This document shows positions 53,826 through 63,344 of a stretch of 64,000 nucleotides of DNA, piece by piece. The notes below the pieces were generated by a model that was not told the origin of the DNA, searched no databases, and saw only the letters and a program-made list of their open reading frames with translations. Source of the stretch: Pseudomonas sp. PD9R (GTDB lineage: Bacteria; Pseudomonadota; Gammaproteobacteria; Pseudomonadales; Pseudomonadaceae); assembly GCF_019200975.1 (NCBI RefSeq), contig NZ_JAHTMR010000004.1, positions 124,001 to 188,000 on the forward strand, written 5' to 3'. Made by a program: the position numbers and the translations under genes. Each line of letters begins with the position of its first letter. The first letter of the stretch is position 1.

Positions 53826-54686
53826 TCAGCTTTCATTGCTTGTATAACGCAGGGCGCGTTCGGTGAAATCGGCATATCCCAAACGACGCTCGAAGGTTTC
53901 GAAGTCTTCGAGAAGCACGTCCGATCGATCCGCATCCGGATCGCTCTTGTATTGTTTCAGCGCAACTTGAAGCGCCTTGGTCACTGCCAGCAGGCAGAAG
54001 CCATAATCGATGACTAGATCCGCTGCGCCGTCCCATTCATCACGATGACGAACGCTGGGTAGATTGATCACGATGTACTTGCCGGGAACTTTCTGTTTAA
54101 TTTTCCGCAGGGTCGCAGGATCTGCACCGTTGGCAAAAAAGTGGGTGATCCCGATATTGGCGAATGCTTTTAAACGTTCGACGCATTCGTCGACATCATG
54201 CGTGGCCCAGATGGCGTCAGTTCGAGCAATGATCAAGAACTCAGGGTTGCGTCGAGCATCCAAGGCTGCTTGCAGGCGCTGTAGCATCAATTCAAGCGGA
54301 ACCAATTTTTGTTCCAGATCAGTGTGTTTACCACCGGCATGATCTTCAATGTGAATGGCCGACACGCCAGCCTCTTCAAACGCCTGTACTGTTCGCCAGA
54401 TATTGGCAGGGTCGAAAAAACCGCCCTCGGCATCGGCAATCACCGGCACGCTGACGGCGTTACTGACAGACTTGGCATGACGGGCCAACTCCTCGAGCGT
54501 CAACACGCCGACGTCGGCAAGTCCGAATCCGGCTGCGGCTGTTGCATAGCTGCCAACGTAGACTGCCGGGTAACCTGCCGCCTGGACGAGCATGGCGCTC
54601 AAGGCATCATAGGCCCCAGGTATCACTAACGCCTTTGGACCGCTGAAGGCCTCGGTCAGCGGGTAAAAGCCTTTCTTTGCATGCAT
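53826..54686 (-). CDS. Isocitrate lyase/PEP mutase family lyase (2,3-dimethylmalate lyase-like)
   Basis: This 286-residue TIM-barrel enzyme matches the PEP mutase/isocitrate lyase family: 'VIPGAYDALSAMLVQAAGYPAVYVGSYA', the metal-binding 'VIADAEGGFFDPANIWRTVQAFEEAGVSAIHIEDHAGGKH' and 'FLIIARTDA'. Relatives split 2-methylisocitrate, oxaloacetate or 2,3-dimethylmalate. The classic 'KKCGH' Cys loop of isocitrate lyases is not present: the loop reads 'GGKHTDLEQK'. AGGAGAG precedes ATG 54686. The adjacent LeuCD-like hydratase suggests that its substrate is the hydrated product. Confidence 0.83.
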   Translation of the reverse strand: MHAKKGFYPLTEAFSGPKALVIPGAYDALSAMLVQAAGYPAVYVGSYATAAAGFGLADVGVLTLEELARHAKSVSNAVSVPVIADAEGGFFDPANIWRTVQAFEEAGVSAIHIEDHAGGKHTDLEQKLVPLELMLQRLQAALDARRNPEFLIIARTDAIWATHDVDECVERLKAFANIGITHFFANGADPATLRKIKQKVPGKYIVINLPSVRHRDEWDGAADLVIDYGFCLLAVTKALQVALKQYKSDPDADRSDVLLEDFETFERRLGYADFTERALRYTSNES

Positions 54687-54712
54687 TTCAACTCTCCTGA
54701 AAAGGGACGGCG

Positions 54713-55225
54713 CTAGGGGCATTGACGTTTCAGCTTGAGGTAAGGAATGAGCCCGCCAGCCTCGAGAACCGATAAATCCGAGGCACTGAATGGCTTGAAA
54801 ATCAGTTCAGTGCCTCGAGTGAGGTTGATGACCCGGCGCTCTTTCCAATCCACTTCTATTTCATCCCAGCGGCTCACCAGTCGGGTGATACCCGGGCACT
54901 CGATTTGTGCGAAGCCTTCGGCCATTTCGCCCCACCAGTAACCCGGGGAAAAAGATTCTGCGATGACGGCTGTTATGCCCAGCTTGCGCATGGCTATCAT
55001 TGGCGGATAGTGCGGATGGCCGTAGCCGAAATTGGCTGCGCCGACTAACAGATCACCCGGCCGCATACGCTCGGCAAAGTGCTCGTCGTAAGCGTTCATT
55101 GCCACCTTGGCCAACACCTCGGCATCGCTTATCCGGATGTTTTTGACGCCGACGATTTGATCGATATCGAAATTTTCTTCTTCAAATACATAGGCGACGC
55201 GGCCGCGCAAATTGACCAAACTCAT
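54713..55225 (-). CDS. LeuD-like hydratase small subunit (aconitase swivel domain)
   Basis: This 170-residue swivel-domain protein has 'LRGRVAYVFEEENFDIDQIV', 'RPGDLLVGAANFGYGHPHYPPMIAMRKLGITAVIAESF' and a C-terminal 'ASDLSVLEAGGLIPYLK', all in the order of LeuD/dimethylmaleate hydratase small subunits. The usual 'GCGSSREHA' substrate-recognition loop is changed to 'GYGHPHYPP', so specificity should differ from isopropylmalate. It lies 9 bp after the large-subunit gene. Confidence 0.83.
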   Translation of the reverse strand: MSLVNLRGRVAYVFEEENFDIDQIVGVKNIRISDAEVLAKVAMNAYDEHFAERMRPGDLLVGAANFGYGHPHYPPMIAMRKLGITAVIAESFSPGYWWGEMAEGFAQIECPGITRLVSRWDEIEVDWKERRVINLTRGTELIFKPFSASDLSVLEAGGLIPYLKLKRQCP

Positions 55226-55234
55226 GACGAATCC

Positions 55235-56491
55235 TCAAAGGTAATGACGAGGGTCGGCAACCTTGCCTTCAATGGCGGCCGCCGCCACGGCAGCAGCACT
55301 GCACAGATAGATTTCGGAGTCGGAGCTGCCCATCCGCCCGCGAACATTCAAGGTGCCGGTGGAGACTGCGCGTTGTCCTGCATTCATGGTTCCGATGCGC
55401 CCGTAGCAATAATCGCAACTGGGCGAGGAGATGAATGCGCCGGCCTCGACCAGTGTGGTCAGCAACCCTTCTTTAGCTGCGGCCGCCATGATCTGTTGAC
55501 TGGTGGGCACCACGTAGAGTGAAAACCCGGGCGCCAGCGTGCGGCCCTTGAGAATTTGCGCAGCAATGCGCAGGTCTTCGAGACGGCCAGAAGCACAGGA
55601 ACCGAGGTAGCCGACATGCACCTCGAGACCGAGATAGTCAGTCAGATCGCGGGTTCCAGCGGAGCTGGGCGGAATCACAATCAAGGGTTCGATGGTGCCG
55701 AGGTCGATGGTGTGGACCGCCCGGTAGCGAGCATCCGCATCGCTGTAGACCGGTTCCAGCACTTTGCGCGACCTGGAACGGGCATAATCGAGCCTCACGG
55801 CATCCGGTGCGACGATCGCGGAAATCGCCCCGGTGAACATGGCCAGCCCGGTGATGGTCTGCAAGCCTTCCACCGACAGGCTGGCGAGCCCACTCCCTGC
55901 CAGTTCCATTACACAAAACTGGCACGCGCTGGGTCCCAGGGTTTTAACCAGATAATTGAGCACATCGCGAGCCATCACGCCTGCCTGCAATTGGCCATTG
56001 AAGTCGATACGTACCGTCTCGGGTACACGCAGGGAAACGGTGTCCTGAACATAGGCTTCCAGCATGTTGCGGTGAATACCCAGGGCGAGTGTGCCGAAGG
56101 TGCCCAGTTGTGAAATATGCGGGTCGAAATGCACCGCCAATGCGCCCGGTACGGCATAGCCGACTTCCGCCGCGACCTGATGGCCGATACCCCGACGCTC
56201 GAACACTTCAACTCCATTACGAGTCGCCCAGTCGCGGGTTTCTTTGTGGAATTGTTCTTCGTCCGGCGTAATAGCGGGAATCATATGGTCGATAAAAACA
56301 CCAAAGCGCGCAGGTTCTTTTACTTGTATGACCTGGAACTCGCTTTCCATTTCCTTGAAGTAGCGATCAGTGTAACCCGGGAAGTCGTATGCCAGTACGA
56401 AGTCTGGTTTTACTTGAACTTCATCACCAGCATTGACTGTTGCCAGGCCCGCAGTTCGGGCCAGTATTTTCTCTGTCATGGTGTAGCCCAT
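55235..56491 (-). CDS. LeuC/aconitase-like hydratase large subunit
   Basis: This 418-residue protein resembles the [4Fe-4S] LeuC-type isomerases/hydratases. Cluster ligands are likely Cys in 'GSCASGRLEDL' and the pair in 'PSCDYCYGRIG', with an earlier Cys around residue 200. 'GIGHQVAAEVGYAVPG' is the substrate-side loop. The short (about 420-residue) form is used by isopropylmalate, homoaconitate and dimethylmaleate hydratases. ATG 56491 is preceded by AGGAG. Confidence 0.85.
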   Translation of the reverse strand: MGYTMTEKILARTAGLATVNAGDEVQVKPDFVLAYDFPGYTDRYFKEMESEFQVIQVKEPARFGVFIDHMIPAITPDEEQFHKETRDWATRNGVEVFERRGIGHQVAAEVGYAVPGALAVHFDPHISQLGTFGTLALGIHRNMLEAYVQDTVSLRVPETVRIDFNGQLQAGVMARDVLNYLVKTLGPSACQFCVMELAGSGLASLSVEGLQTITGLAMFTGAISAIVAPDAVRLDYARSRSRKVLEPVYSDADARYRAVHTIDLGTIEPLIVIPPSSAGTRDLTDYLGLEVHVGYLGSCASGRLEDLRIAAQILKGRTLAPGFSLYVVPTSQQIMAAAAKEGLLTTLVEAGAFISSPSCDYCYGRIGTMNAGQRAVSTGTLNVRGRMGSSDSEIYLCSAAAVAAAAIEGKVADPRHYL

Positions 56492-56629
56492 CGGAATACT
56501 CCTGCACGAGCATAAAATATAAGGGATTAAATGAAGTATTTGATTTTTGGCCCAGGCAGACAAGCGCATAATTCTTATTGCAGCTAGTCACCGGGCTGAT
56601 TGATAAATTAAAGACGGGAGTTTAAACGT

Positions 56630-56657
56630 GACAACTGGATCCTTCGATGCAGTTGTC
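56630..56657. repeat. 8-bp-arm inverted repeat between the hydratase and MFS genes
   Basis: GACAACTG (56630-56637) and CAGTTGTC (56650-56657) are perfect complements with a 12-bp gap, followed on + by TTTT. They lie just after the MFS stop on the - strand. It could be a stem-loop that ends MFS transcripts or an operator for the hydratase/lyase genes. Confidence 0.4.
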
Positions 56658-56681
56658 TTTTCGCAGAATTCAGCGAAGTTC

Positions 56682-57989
56682 TCAGGCCACCACGGCGGTG
56701 ATCCGCGGTTCAAGACGTACAAAACCCACCAATAACACGGCGCCGATCAGGAGCATCGCAGCGATGACGAACAGACCGTTATCCAGGCTGCCGGTGTTGG
56801 TTTTGATCAGACCAAGCATGTACGGACTCACCACGCCGCCGAGCAGGCCGATGGTGTTGACGAATGCGATGCCGCCCGGCGCAGCTTTGCTGGATAAATA
56901 GCACATGGGCATTGCCAATGTGATCGGCATGGCCGAAAACACCGCGGTGCTGGCGAGGGTCAACGACAACATCGTCAACAGAAAGCTGCCATGGACGATT
57001 GGCAATAGAGCCAGCCCTACTGCTCCTAACAGAGCGCAGGCAGCCGCATGCCAACGACGCTCCATGGTTTTGTCCGAGTGTCGCGAAACGAGCACCATGC
57101 CGATGGCCGTAGCTCCGTAAGGAATGATCGACCACAGTCCGATTTCGGTTGAGGTCTTGATACCGGCGTCCTGCATGAGCATCGGCATCCAGAACGACAC
57201 CGAATAAATCCCGCAGATAACGGTAAACCACGCGATAGCGATGTAATAGATCACGGGATCGCGAAGCGCGTCGATGAAGCCGTGGCTCGCTTTCGATGTC
57301 GGCGTAGCAAGCCTGGCGGTAACCTGAGCTTTTTCTTCATGCGAGAGCCAGGTTGCGGCCGAAGGACGATCAGGTAACAACAACAGTGCCAACGCACCGA
57401 GCAGCACCGAAGGCACGCCTTCCATCATGAACAGCCATTGCCAGCCGTGCAGGCCGCCGGCTTCGTCCATCGCGTCGAGGATCCATCCGGAAATCGGTGC
57501 CCCAACAACGCCTGCAATGGCGGCGCCGCTGAGGAAAATAGCAGCCATTTGCGCCCGGCGGGCAGGCGGATACCAGAGCGTCAGATACAGCAGGACCCCT
57601 GGCGCGAACCCGGCCTCGAAGATCCCGAGTAGCAATCGCACCAGGTAAAACGATGTCGAACTGGTCACCAGCATTGTGCAGCAGGACACCAGTCCCCAAC
57701 AGATCATGATTCGGGCAATGGTCAAACGTGCGCCTATTTTGTTCATCAACAGATTACTGGGTATCTCACACATGAAATAACCGACGAAGAACATTCCCGC
57801 GCCCAGGCCATATACCGCGTCCGAGAAGTTAAGGTCGGCCTTCATCTGTACGGCGGCGAATCCTATATTGACCCGGTCAAGGTAGGCAAATACGTAGCTG
57901 ACAAACAGATAGGGAAGTAAGCGCCAGGTTATTTTTCGATAAGTGGCATCTAATAGGTCGGCGTGTCCGATGGCATTTTCAGGGTGCAT
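56682..57989 (-). CDS. MFS transporter, anion:cation symporter type
   Basis: This 435-residue permease has 12 predicted helices and resembles the ACS family (tartrate, hydroxyphenylacetate, glucarate carriers). Its features are 'RLLPYLFVSYVFAYLDRVNIGFAAVQM', 'YFMCEIPSNLLMNKIGARLTIARIMICWG' and 'LLGIFEAGFAPGVLLYLTLWYP'. ACS permeases import organic acid anions, fitting the downstream hydratase and lyase. It is separated by 190 bp from the hydratase and by 229 bp from the SDR gene. Confidence 0.88.
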   Translation of the reverse strand: MHPENAIGHADLLDATYRKITWRLLPYLFVSYVFAYLDRVNIGFAAVQMKADLNFSDAVYGLGAGMFFVGYFMCEIPSNLLMNKIGARLTIARIMICWGLVSCCTMLVTSSTSFYLVRLLLGIFEAGFAPGVLLYLTLWYPPARRAQMAAIFLSGAAIAGVVGAPISGWILDAMDEAGGLHGWQWLFMMEGVPSVLLGALALLLLPDRPSAATWLSHEEKAQVTARLATPTSKASHGFIDALRDPVIYYIAIAWFTVICGIYSVSFWMPMLMQDAGIKTSTEIGLWSIIPYGATAIGMVLVSRHSDKTMERRWHAAACALLGAVGLALLPIVHGSFLLTMLSLTLASTAVFSAMPITLAMPMCYLSSKAAPGGIAFVNTIGLLGGVVSPYMLGLIKTNTGSLDNGLFVIAAMLLIGAVLLVGFVRLEPRITAVVA

Positions 57990-58218
57990 TAGTTTGTCTC
58001 CGACAATTATTATTGGAAGAACGAGAGAGCATTAACGCTGGTTTAATAATGATTTAAATCAATGGCTGCTTTTTTCGGGTGCACGAACTCCTTCGCTAGT
58101 TAAAGCGTCAAACTCTCAAGTTCACGGCCTTGTGAGTGTTTAAAGGTGTCTATCGAATAACAGATTAATGCGATGTTTAAGCGCCATCCGAATCGGTGAT
58201 GACGTTGCGTGCGAGTGC

Positions 58219-58980
58219 TTACTGCGCTTGCATGCGCAATGCCGCATCCAGCCGTATCACCGAGCCGTTCAGCATCGGATTTTCGATAATTGCCCGTACC
58301 ATCGCGGAGTATTCGGTGGGCTTTCCGAAGCGATGAGGAAACGGAATGTCAGCGATGAGTCGATCTTTGATTTCTTCATCAATCGATTCAAGCATCGCCG
58401 TGCCAAACAAACCTGGGGCAATGGCCGTTACCCGAATGCCATATCGGGCGAGCTCCCTGGCCGCCGGGAGGGTCAGGGACACCACACCTCCTTTGGATGC
58501 GGCGTAAGCACTTTGGCCGATCTGGCCTTCGTAGGCAGCAATCGAGGCGGTATTGATGATGACGCCGCGTGCGCCGTCAGAGTCGGGGATGTTGTCTTTC
58601 ATCGCATCCGCCGCCAGACGTAACCAGTTAAAGGTGCCCAGGAGGTTAATGCGGATGACGCGCTCAAAATCACTCAACGATGCCGGACCTTTTTTGGAGA
58701 TGATCCGCGCAGACGGCGCAACACCCGCGCAATTGACCAGCACTGCGGGCAGTCCCACCGTATCTATGATTCGTTGCATGGCGGCACGGGAAGCGTCGTC
58801 ATCGGCCACATCACAAGCGACCGCCATGCCATCGACGGCGTGAGCCACTTGGTTTACGGCTTGTTCGTTGAGGTCCACGATCACCACTTTGGCTCCACGT
58901 TCGGCCAAGTCCATGGACGTGGCTTGGCCAAGGCCTGAGCCGCCACCCGCGACAATCACTACTTTATTGACGATATCCAT
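58219..58980 (-). CDS. SDR family dehydrogenase (3-hydroxyacyl-CoA dehydrogenase type II-like)
   Basis: This 253-residue short-chain dehydrogenase has the cofactor loop 'VAGGGSGLGQATSMDLAERG', Asp in 'VIVDLNEQ' (NAD preference), 'LVNCAGVAPSARII' and the catalytic Ser-Tyr-Lys ('TASIAAYEGQIGQSAYAASKGG'). It resembles HSD17B10-type 3-hydroxy-2-methylbutyryl-CoA or 3-hydroxyacyl-CoA dehydrogenases. It may oxidise a hydroxyacyl-CoA made in this cluster. Confidence 0.88.
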   Translation of the reverse strand: MDIVNKVVIVAGGGSGLGQATSMDLAERGAKVVIVDLNEQAVNQVAHAVDGMAVACDVADDDASRAAMQRIIDTVGLPAVLVNCAGVAPSARIISKKGPASLSDFERVIRINLLGTFNWLRLAADAMKDNIPDSDGARGVIINTASIAAYEGQIGQSAYAASKGGVVSLTLPAARELARYGIRVTAIAPGLFGTAMLESIDEEIKDRLIADIPFPHRFGKPTEYSAMVRAIIENPMLNGSVIRLDAALRMQAQ

Positions 58981-59000
58981 CCACTCGCTCCCGGGTTGGT

Positions 59001-59714
59001 TTAGTACAAGGTGTCGACGAATTGCGTGAATGCCTGCAACGGTGCACGCTCGGCAACAAATGTGTTTTCCGCGGCAGTCAAATCGCCGTAGCCGAGCGCC
59101 ATGCCGCAGACCAGTTTCTGACTGTCGGCGAGGCCCAGGCGACGGGCGATAACGGCCTCGTATTTTACAAAGGCCTGCTGGGCGCAGGTGTCCAGCCCGT
59201 AGGCTTTTGCCGCGAGCATGATGTTCTGTAAAAACATGCCGTAATCGAGCCAGCGGTTGCTATCTAGGTCTCGATCAATGGTGAAAAACAGACCGACCGG
59301 GGCGTCGAAAAAAATGAAATTTCGCGACGTTTGCCTGAGCATTCCCTGTGTGTCATCTCGGGTGATGTCGAGTGATTCGTACAGATCCCGCGCGACTTTT
59401 CGCCGCCGGGAGCGATAGGGCTCACGGACGTGATGGGTTTGTGGTTGTTCCTTTTGATCGGAGCTGCCGGCAAGTGCCAACGCCTGTAGCTCAAGACCGA
59501 GATTGATCAACGGCGCATCGGTCAGCACCCACACCTGCCACGGCTGGACGTTCGAACCACTCGGTGCGCGCGCGGCGAGTTCCAGCACCTGCTCGACTGT
59601 TTCCCGTCGTACCGGGGTTCGCAAAAACGCGCGCACGGAGCGACGGGACGTAATGACCTGCCGGGCACTGAGTTCCGCGTCGTGCGCCTTCGGGGGCGGC
59701 TGCTTTGTATCCAT
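59001..59714 (-). CDS. Nitroreductase family flavoprotein
   Basis: This 237-residue FMN-binding nitroreductase has the N-terminal phosphate-binding 'ITSRRSVRAFLRTPVRRETVEQVLELAARAPSGSNVQPWQVWV' and C-terminal 'LVCGMALGYGD'. Such enzymes reduce nitro, quinone or enone groups with NAD(P)H. It lies between an SDR and the GntR regulator gene, only 7 bp from the latter, so it is probably co-transcribed. Confidence 0.9.
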   Translation of the reverse strand: MDTKQPPPKAHDAELSARQVITSRRSVRAFLRTPVRRETVEQVLELAARAPSGSNVQPWQVWVLTDAPLINLGLELQALALAGSSDQKEQPQTHHVREPYRSRRRKVARDLYESLDITRDDTQGMLRQTSRNFIFFDAPVGLFFTIDRDLDSNRWLDYGMFLQNIMLAAKAYGLDTCAQQAFVKYEAVIARRLGLADSQKLVCGMALGYGDLTAAENTFVAERAPLQAFTQFVDTLY

Positions 59715-59721
59715 GGTGACC

Positions 59722-60459
59722 TCATCGTTCTGGCATCAGCACCGGGCTGGCCATGTTCAGATTCGCCAGTTCGTACCCACGCTCGAAATCCTGGATATGC
59801 TTTTCCATCCACTCCCGGGCGTTCGCTGCGTCATGGGCACGAATCGCCTTGTATATCTGCTCATGTGCGGTCAAAAGCCGCTGGCCCGCATTAAGACGTG
59901 ACATCACGGCGTAAAAGGGCGGATAGAACAGTGTGCTCAACGGTGCACGGGCCATTTGAATGGCACGATTGCGAGTGGCCGTGGCGACCAGTTCGTGAAA
60001 CTCGATGTCCAGCTCCACCAGGCTGGCGCTGTCCTCCAACGCCTGCCGCGTCGCGGCGAGATTGGCTTCGATGGCGACGAAGTCCTCGTCGTTGCCGCGT
60101 ACCGCCGCGGCGGCTGCGGCGGCAGGCTCCAGGGCATACATTGCTTCCCACAATTCCTCAAACGTCACCTGGTTCAGCACCATGGTCGCGGTGAGGCGCT
60201 GGGAAATATCTCCCGAATGGGGAATCGAGGTAATCAGCTTGCGTCGTCCCGGTTCCCGTTTGACGAACCCGTTCTGTTCCAGCACGCGGATGGCTTCGCG
60301 AATGGTCGAACGATTGACGCCCAGTTGTTCCGCAAGCCTGGATTCGGCCGGCAGGATGTCCCCGGGCGTAATTTCCCCGGAAATAATCCGCTGCTCGATC
60401 GTTCGAGCCACCATGCGGAAGCTGGACTCTGTCGGCTCGGAGTTAACAGGACGTGCCAT
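59722..60459 (-). CDS. GntR family regulator, FCD type
   Basis: This 245-residue regulator has an N-terminal winged helix ('ILPAESRLAEQLGVNRSTIREAIRVLEQNGFVKREPGRRKLI') and an FCD ligand domain ('LVELDIEFHELVATATRN', with metal-type His and Asp). FCD regulators usually repress organic-acid catabolism until an acid binds. ATG 60459 overlaps the upstream CoA ligase end by 17 bp. It probably controls this cluster, but no operator is recognised with confidence. Confidence 0.9.
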   Translation of the reverse strand: MARPVNSEPTESSFRMVARTIEQRIISGEITPGDILPAESRLAEQLGVNRSTIREAIRVLEQNGFVKREPGRRKLITSIPHSGDISQRLTATMVLNQVTFEELWEAMYALEPAAAAAAAVRGNDEDFVAIEANLAATRQALEDSASLVELDIEFHELVATATRNRAIQMARAPLSTLFYPPFYAVMSRLNAGQRLLTAHEQIYKAIRAHDAANAREWMEKHIQDFERGYELANLNMASPVLMPER

Positions 60460-62089
60460 GGATGGACTGTTCTTCAAGGGTAAGTCTCTTTTTTTCAAGT
60501 GCCCTGAGTGCGCTGCGCTGGATCTTGCCTGTCTGGGTCTTGGGCAGCGCGTCGACGAACTCAATGGCGCGTGGATATTTATAAGGAGCGGTCATCTGCT
60601 TGACGTGTTCTTTCAGATCTCGGACCAATTCGTCACTCGGCGTTGTACCCGGACGCAGTATCACGAAAGCCTTGACGATTTCACCCCGTTCCTCATTTGG
60701 TGTTCCAATGACCGCGCATTCAAGGACACTCAGGTGAGAGAGCAGGGCGTTTTCAACTTCGGTTGGACCGATGCGGTAGCCCGCTGAATTGATGACATCA
60801 TCGCGCCGGCCACTGTAGAAGAAGTATCCGTCCGCGTCTCGGCTTCCGATATCTCCCGTGATAAACCAACGCTCGCCGTCCGCCTCGATATACGACTCGC
60901 GGGTACGCGCTTCATCCTTGTAATAGCCAAGCATCAACAAGGGATTGGGAACGCGCACCGCGATGTCGCCTTCACTGCCCTGAGGCAGTCGTCGCCCTTG
61001 TGCGTCAATGATGTCGACATCGCTGCCTGGCAAAGGCAAGCCCATCGAACCTTCACGGGGCGGCATGCAGGCATAGTTGGCCAGGGTCATGAGCGTTTCG
61101 GTCTGGCCGAACGCTTCCATGACCTGGATGCCGGTTTTGTTATGCCACTTTTCGGCCACAAAGGCATTCAGTCGCTCGCCGGCCGATACGGTGTGGCGCA
61201 GCCGCGACAGGTCAAAACTGGCCACATCTTCATCCACCACGCGAAACAGCTCGGTGCCGGGCGCGCAGTAGACGCTTATGTTGTACTTGGCCAGTAACGC
61301 CAGGCGCTGCGCGGGATCAAACGGGCCGTCGTAGAAAAAGGTGCAGGCCCCGGCGCTCCATGGGCCGAACAGAATAGACGTACCGGCTTTGCTCCAACCG
61401 ACGTCTGCGGTGCACCAGATCACATCGCTGCGATCCAGATCGAGCCAGTATTTCGCAGCTTCGCGCCAGGCATACAGACTGCGCGCGGGGTGCAATACGC
61501 CTTTGGGCTCTCCGGTGGAGCCACTGGTGTAATACAGAATGGCAGGATCGTCCAACGACAACGCGGCAGGTTCGAAGACGCCGTCGGCTTCGATCATCGC
61601 GTTCTCATAGGATTCGAAACCCGGGGTGATTCCCAGCGATAGCCTGACCGGCACTTCATTCAGCACATCGACGAACTTTTCCGCATGTTCGGCCCGGACC
61701 ACCACGGCGCGCGCCTCGGCGTGACGGACGCGGTAATTGATGTCCTTGCGGGTGAGCATTTCAACGGAAGGGATCGGGATCGCGCCCAACTTCAGGCAGC
61801 CGACCATCGCCACCTGCCAGTCCGGAATGCGCGGGAGCATGATCAACACCCGATCACCCCTGCGTATGCCGCGTTTGGCCAGCACCGACGCGAACCTGTC
61901 GGTGAGGCGTGACATGTCGGAATAGGAGAGGTGGATTTCCTCGCCAGCAGCATTGGCCCAGATCAGTGCGGGACCATCGGCTGCACGCGCGTAGCGGTCG
62001 ACAACGTCTGTGCCGAAGTTAAAAGTCGACGGCAGCGTCCACTGAAAGTCCCGGTAGGCCTGGGTGTAATGAACCATATTGCGAGCCAT
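60443..62089 (-). CDS. AMP-forming acyl-CoA synthetase (MACS/benzoate-CoA ligase-like)
   Basis: This 548-residue ligase has 'ILYYTSGSTGEPKGVLHPARS', 'EAFGQTETLMTLAN', 'GERWFITGDIGSRDADGYFFYSGRRDDVINSAGYRIGPTEVENAL' and the catalytic Lys in 'KTQTGKIQRSALR'. The overall pattern fits medium-chain/aromatic acid ligases rather than long-chain ones. It likely activates the acid handled by the cluster. It is followed directly by the GntR gene. Confidence 0.9.
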   Translation of the reverse strand: MARNMVHYTQAYRDFQWTLPSTFNFGTDVVDRYARAADGPALIWANAAGEEIHLSYSDMSRLTDRFASVLAKRGIRRGDRVLIMLPRIPDWQVAMVGCLKLGAIPIPSVEMLTRKDINYRVRHAEARAVVVRAEHAEKFVDVLNEVPVRLSLGITPGFESYENAMIEADGVFEPAALSLDDPAILYYTSGSTGEPKGVLHPARSLYAWREAAKYWLDLDRSDVIWCTADVGWSKAGTSILFGPWSAGACTFFYDGPFDPAQRLALLAKYNISVYCAPGTELFRVVDEDVASFDLSRLRHTVSAGERLNAFVAEKWHNKTGIQVMEAFGQTETLMTLANYACMPPREGSMGLPLPGSDVDIIDAQGRRLPQGSEGDIAVRVPNPLLMLGYYKDEARTRESYIEADGERWFITGDIGSRDADGYFFYSGRRDDVINSAGYRIGPTEVENALLSHLSVLECAVIGTPNEERGEIVKAFVILRPGTTPSDELVRDLKEHVKQMTAPYKYPRAIEFVDALPKTQTGKIQRSALRALEKKRLTLEEQSIHGTSC

Positions 62090-62142
62090 GATTGTTCTCC
62101 TCGAGCTTTATTATTCTTGTTTGTCAGCATCATTGAGCGGGA

Positions 62143-63330
62143 TCAGATCACCTGCGTCCTTCGCCACTCATCAAGTTGCGCGCTGCTGTAGCCAAGCGCA
62201 CCGAGTACCCGTTCATTGTGTTCACCCAGCAGTGGCGGCGGACTCCTCAGGGAGCAGGGTGTCATCGAGTACTTGACCGGAAATCCCAGCTGCGGGATCA
62301 AGCCTTCCACAGGGTGTTCAATGTGCTGAAGCATGTGTCTATGACGCGCCTGCGGTGCGTCGAGGGCTTCAGCGACGTTGAACACCGGCCCGACAGGCAG
62401 GTCGATACCCTTGAAAGTGTCGACCCAGGCATCACGAGACCGGGTGGCGAACAAAGTGCCCAGTACTTGCTTTTGCAACAAGCAGCGGTCGCCGGTTGGC
62501 CATTGTTCATCCTTGAATTGATCCAGTTGCAGATGCTCGCAAAAACGCAGCCAGAAATGCTGCTCTATCAGCCCCAACGCGAAATACTTGTCATCGGCAC
62601 AGATGTAGACGTTGTAGCAGGGGGCCTGGCCGATAAAAGGGCGCTCGCCACCTCTGGGTTCGATGTCAGCGAACAATAGGTCGGCCGCATGCAGGGCCAA
62701 CCAGGAAATCGCCCCGTCATGCATCGACACATCCACCAGTTGGCCCTTTCCTGTACGGTGACGGGCGTGCAGTGCCGCAAGAATTCCAGTGGTGGCCATC
62801 AGTGAGCCGCCGCCCACATCGGCGATCGACAACCCTGGCACGATGGGCCCTTCACCGGCCTTGCCGAACAGCTGCAATGCACCTGCCTCAGCCATGTAGT
62901 TGAGATCATGTCCGGCTTTCAGATGGTCGGGACCATCCTGGCCGTAGCCGGTAATGGCGCAATAGATCAAACGTGGATTGATCTCACTTAACGTCTCGTA
63001 GGACAGGCCCAGGCGGCGCATCACACCGGGACGGAAACCCTCGATCAAAACGTCCGACTCACGTACCAGGTCGAGGAGGATCTGTTTGCCCGGTTCGCTT
63101 TTCAAGTTGAGCGTGACGCTTAGCTTGTTGCGGTTGAGCAGCAGAAAGGAACCGGATTCCACTTTGTTCAGTGGCGTGAACGCACGGTTGTAATCACCGG
63201 TCAGCGGCTGTTCGACCTTGATCACATCGGCGCCAAGATCGGCCAGCATCTGCGTGCAGAACGCTCCCGGCAACAAACGGGTGAGGTCAAGAATCTTCAA
63301 CCCTTCAAGGGCCATACCTTCAGGTTTCAT
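62143..63330 (-). CDS. CaiB/BaiF family CoA-transferase
   Basis: This 395-residue class III CoA-transferase has the signature 'GLKILDLTRLLPGAFCTQMLADLGADVIKVEQP', 'NRNKLSVTLNLKSEPGK', 'EGFRPGVMRRLGL' and the catalytic Asp in 'QLVDVSMHDGAISW'. Related racemases share the fold, so a 2-methylacyl-CoA racemase role is also possible. ATG 63330 has GAGGAA upstream; GTG 63351 would overlap the SDR stop. Confidence 0.88.
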   Translation of the reverse strand: MKPEGMALEGLKILDLTRLLPGAFCTQMLADLGADVIKVEQPLTGDYNRAFTPLNKVESGSFLLLNRNKLSVTLNLKSEPGKQILLDLVRESDVLIEGFRPGVMRRLGLSYETLSEINPRLIYCAITGYGQDGPDHLKAGHDLNYMAEAGALQLFGKAGEGPIVPGLSIADVGGGSLMATTGILAALHARHRTGKGQLVDVSMHDGAISWLALHAADLLFADIEPRGGERPFIGQAPCYNVYICADDKYFALGLIEQHFWLRFCEHLQLDQFKDEQWPTGDRCLLQKQVLGTLFATRSRDAWVDTFKGIDLPVGPVFNVAEALDAPQARHRHMLQHIEHPVEGLIPQLGFPVKYSMTPCSLRSPPPLLGEHNERVLGALGYSSAQLDEWRRTQVI

Positions 63331-63344
63331 CGTCGATTCCTCGC

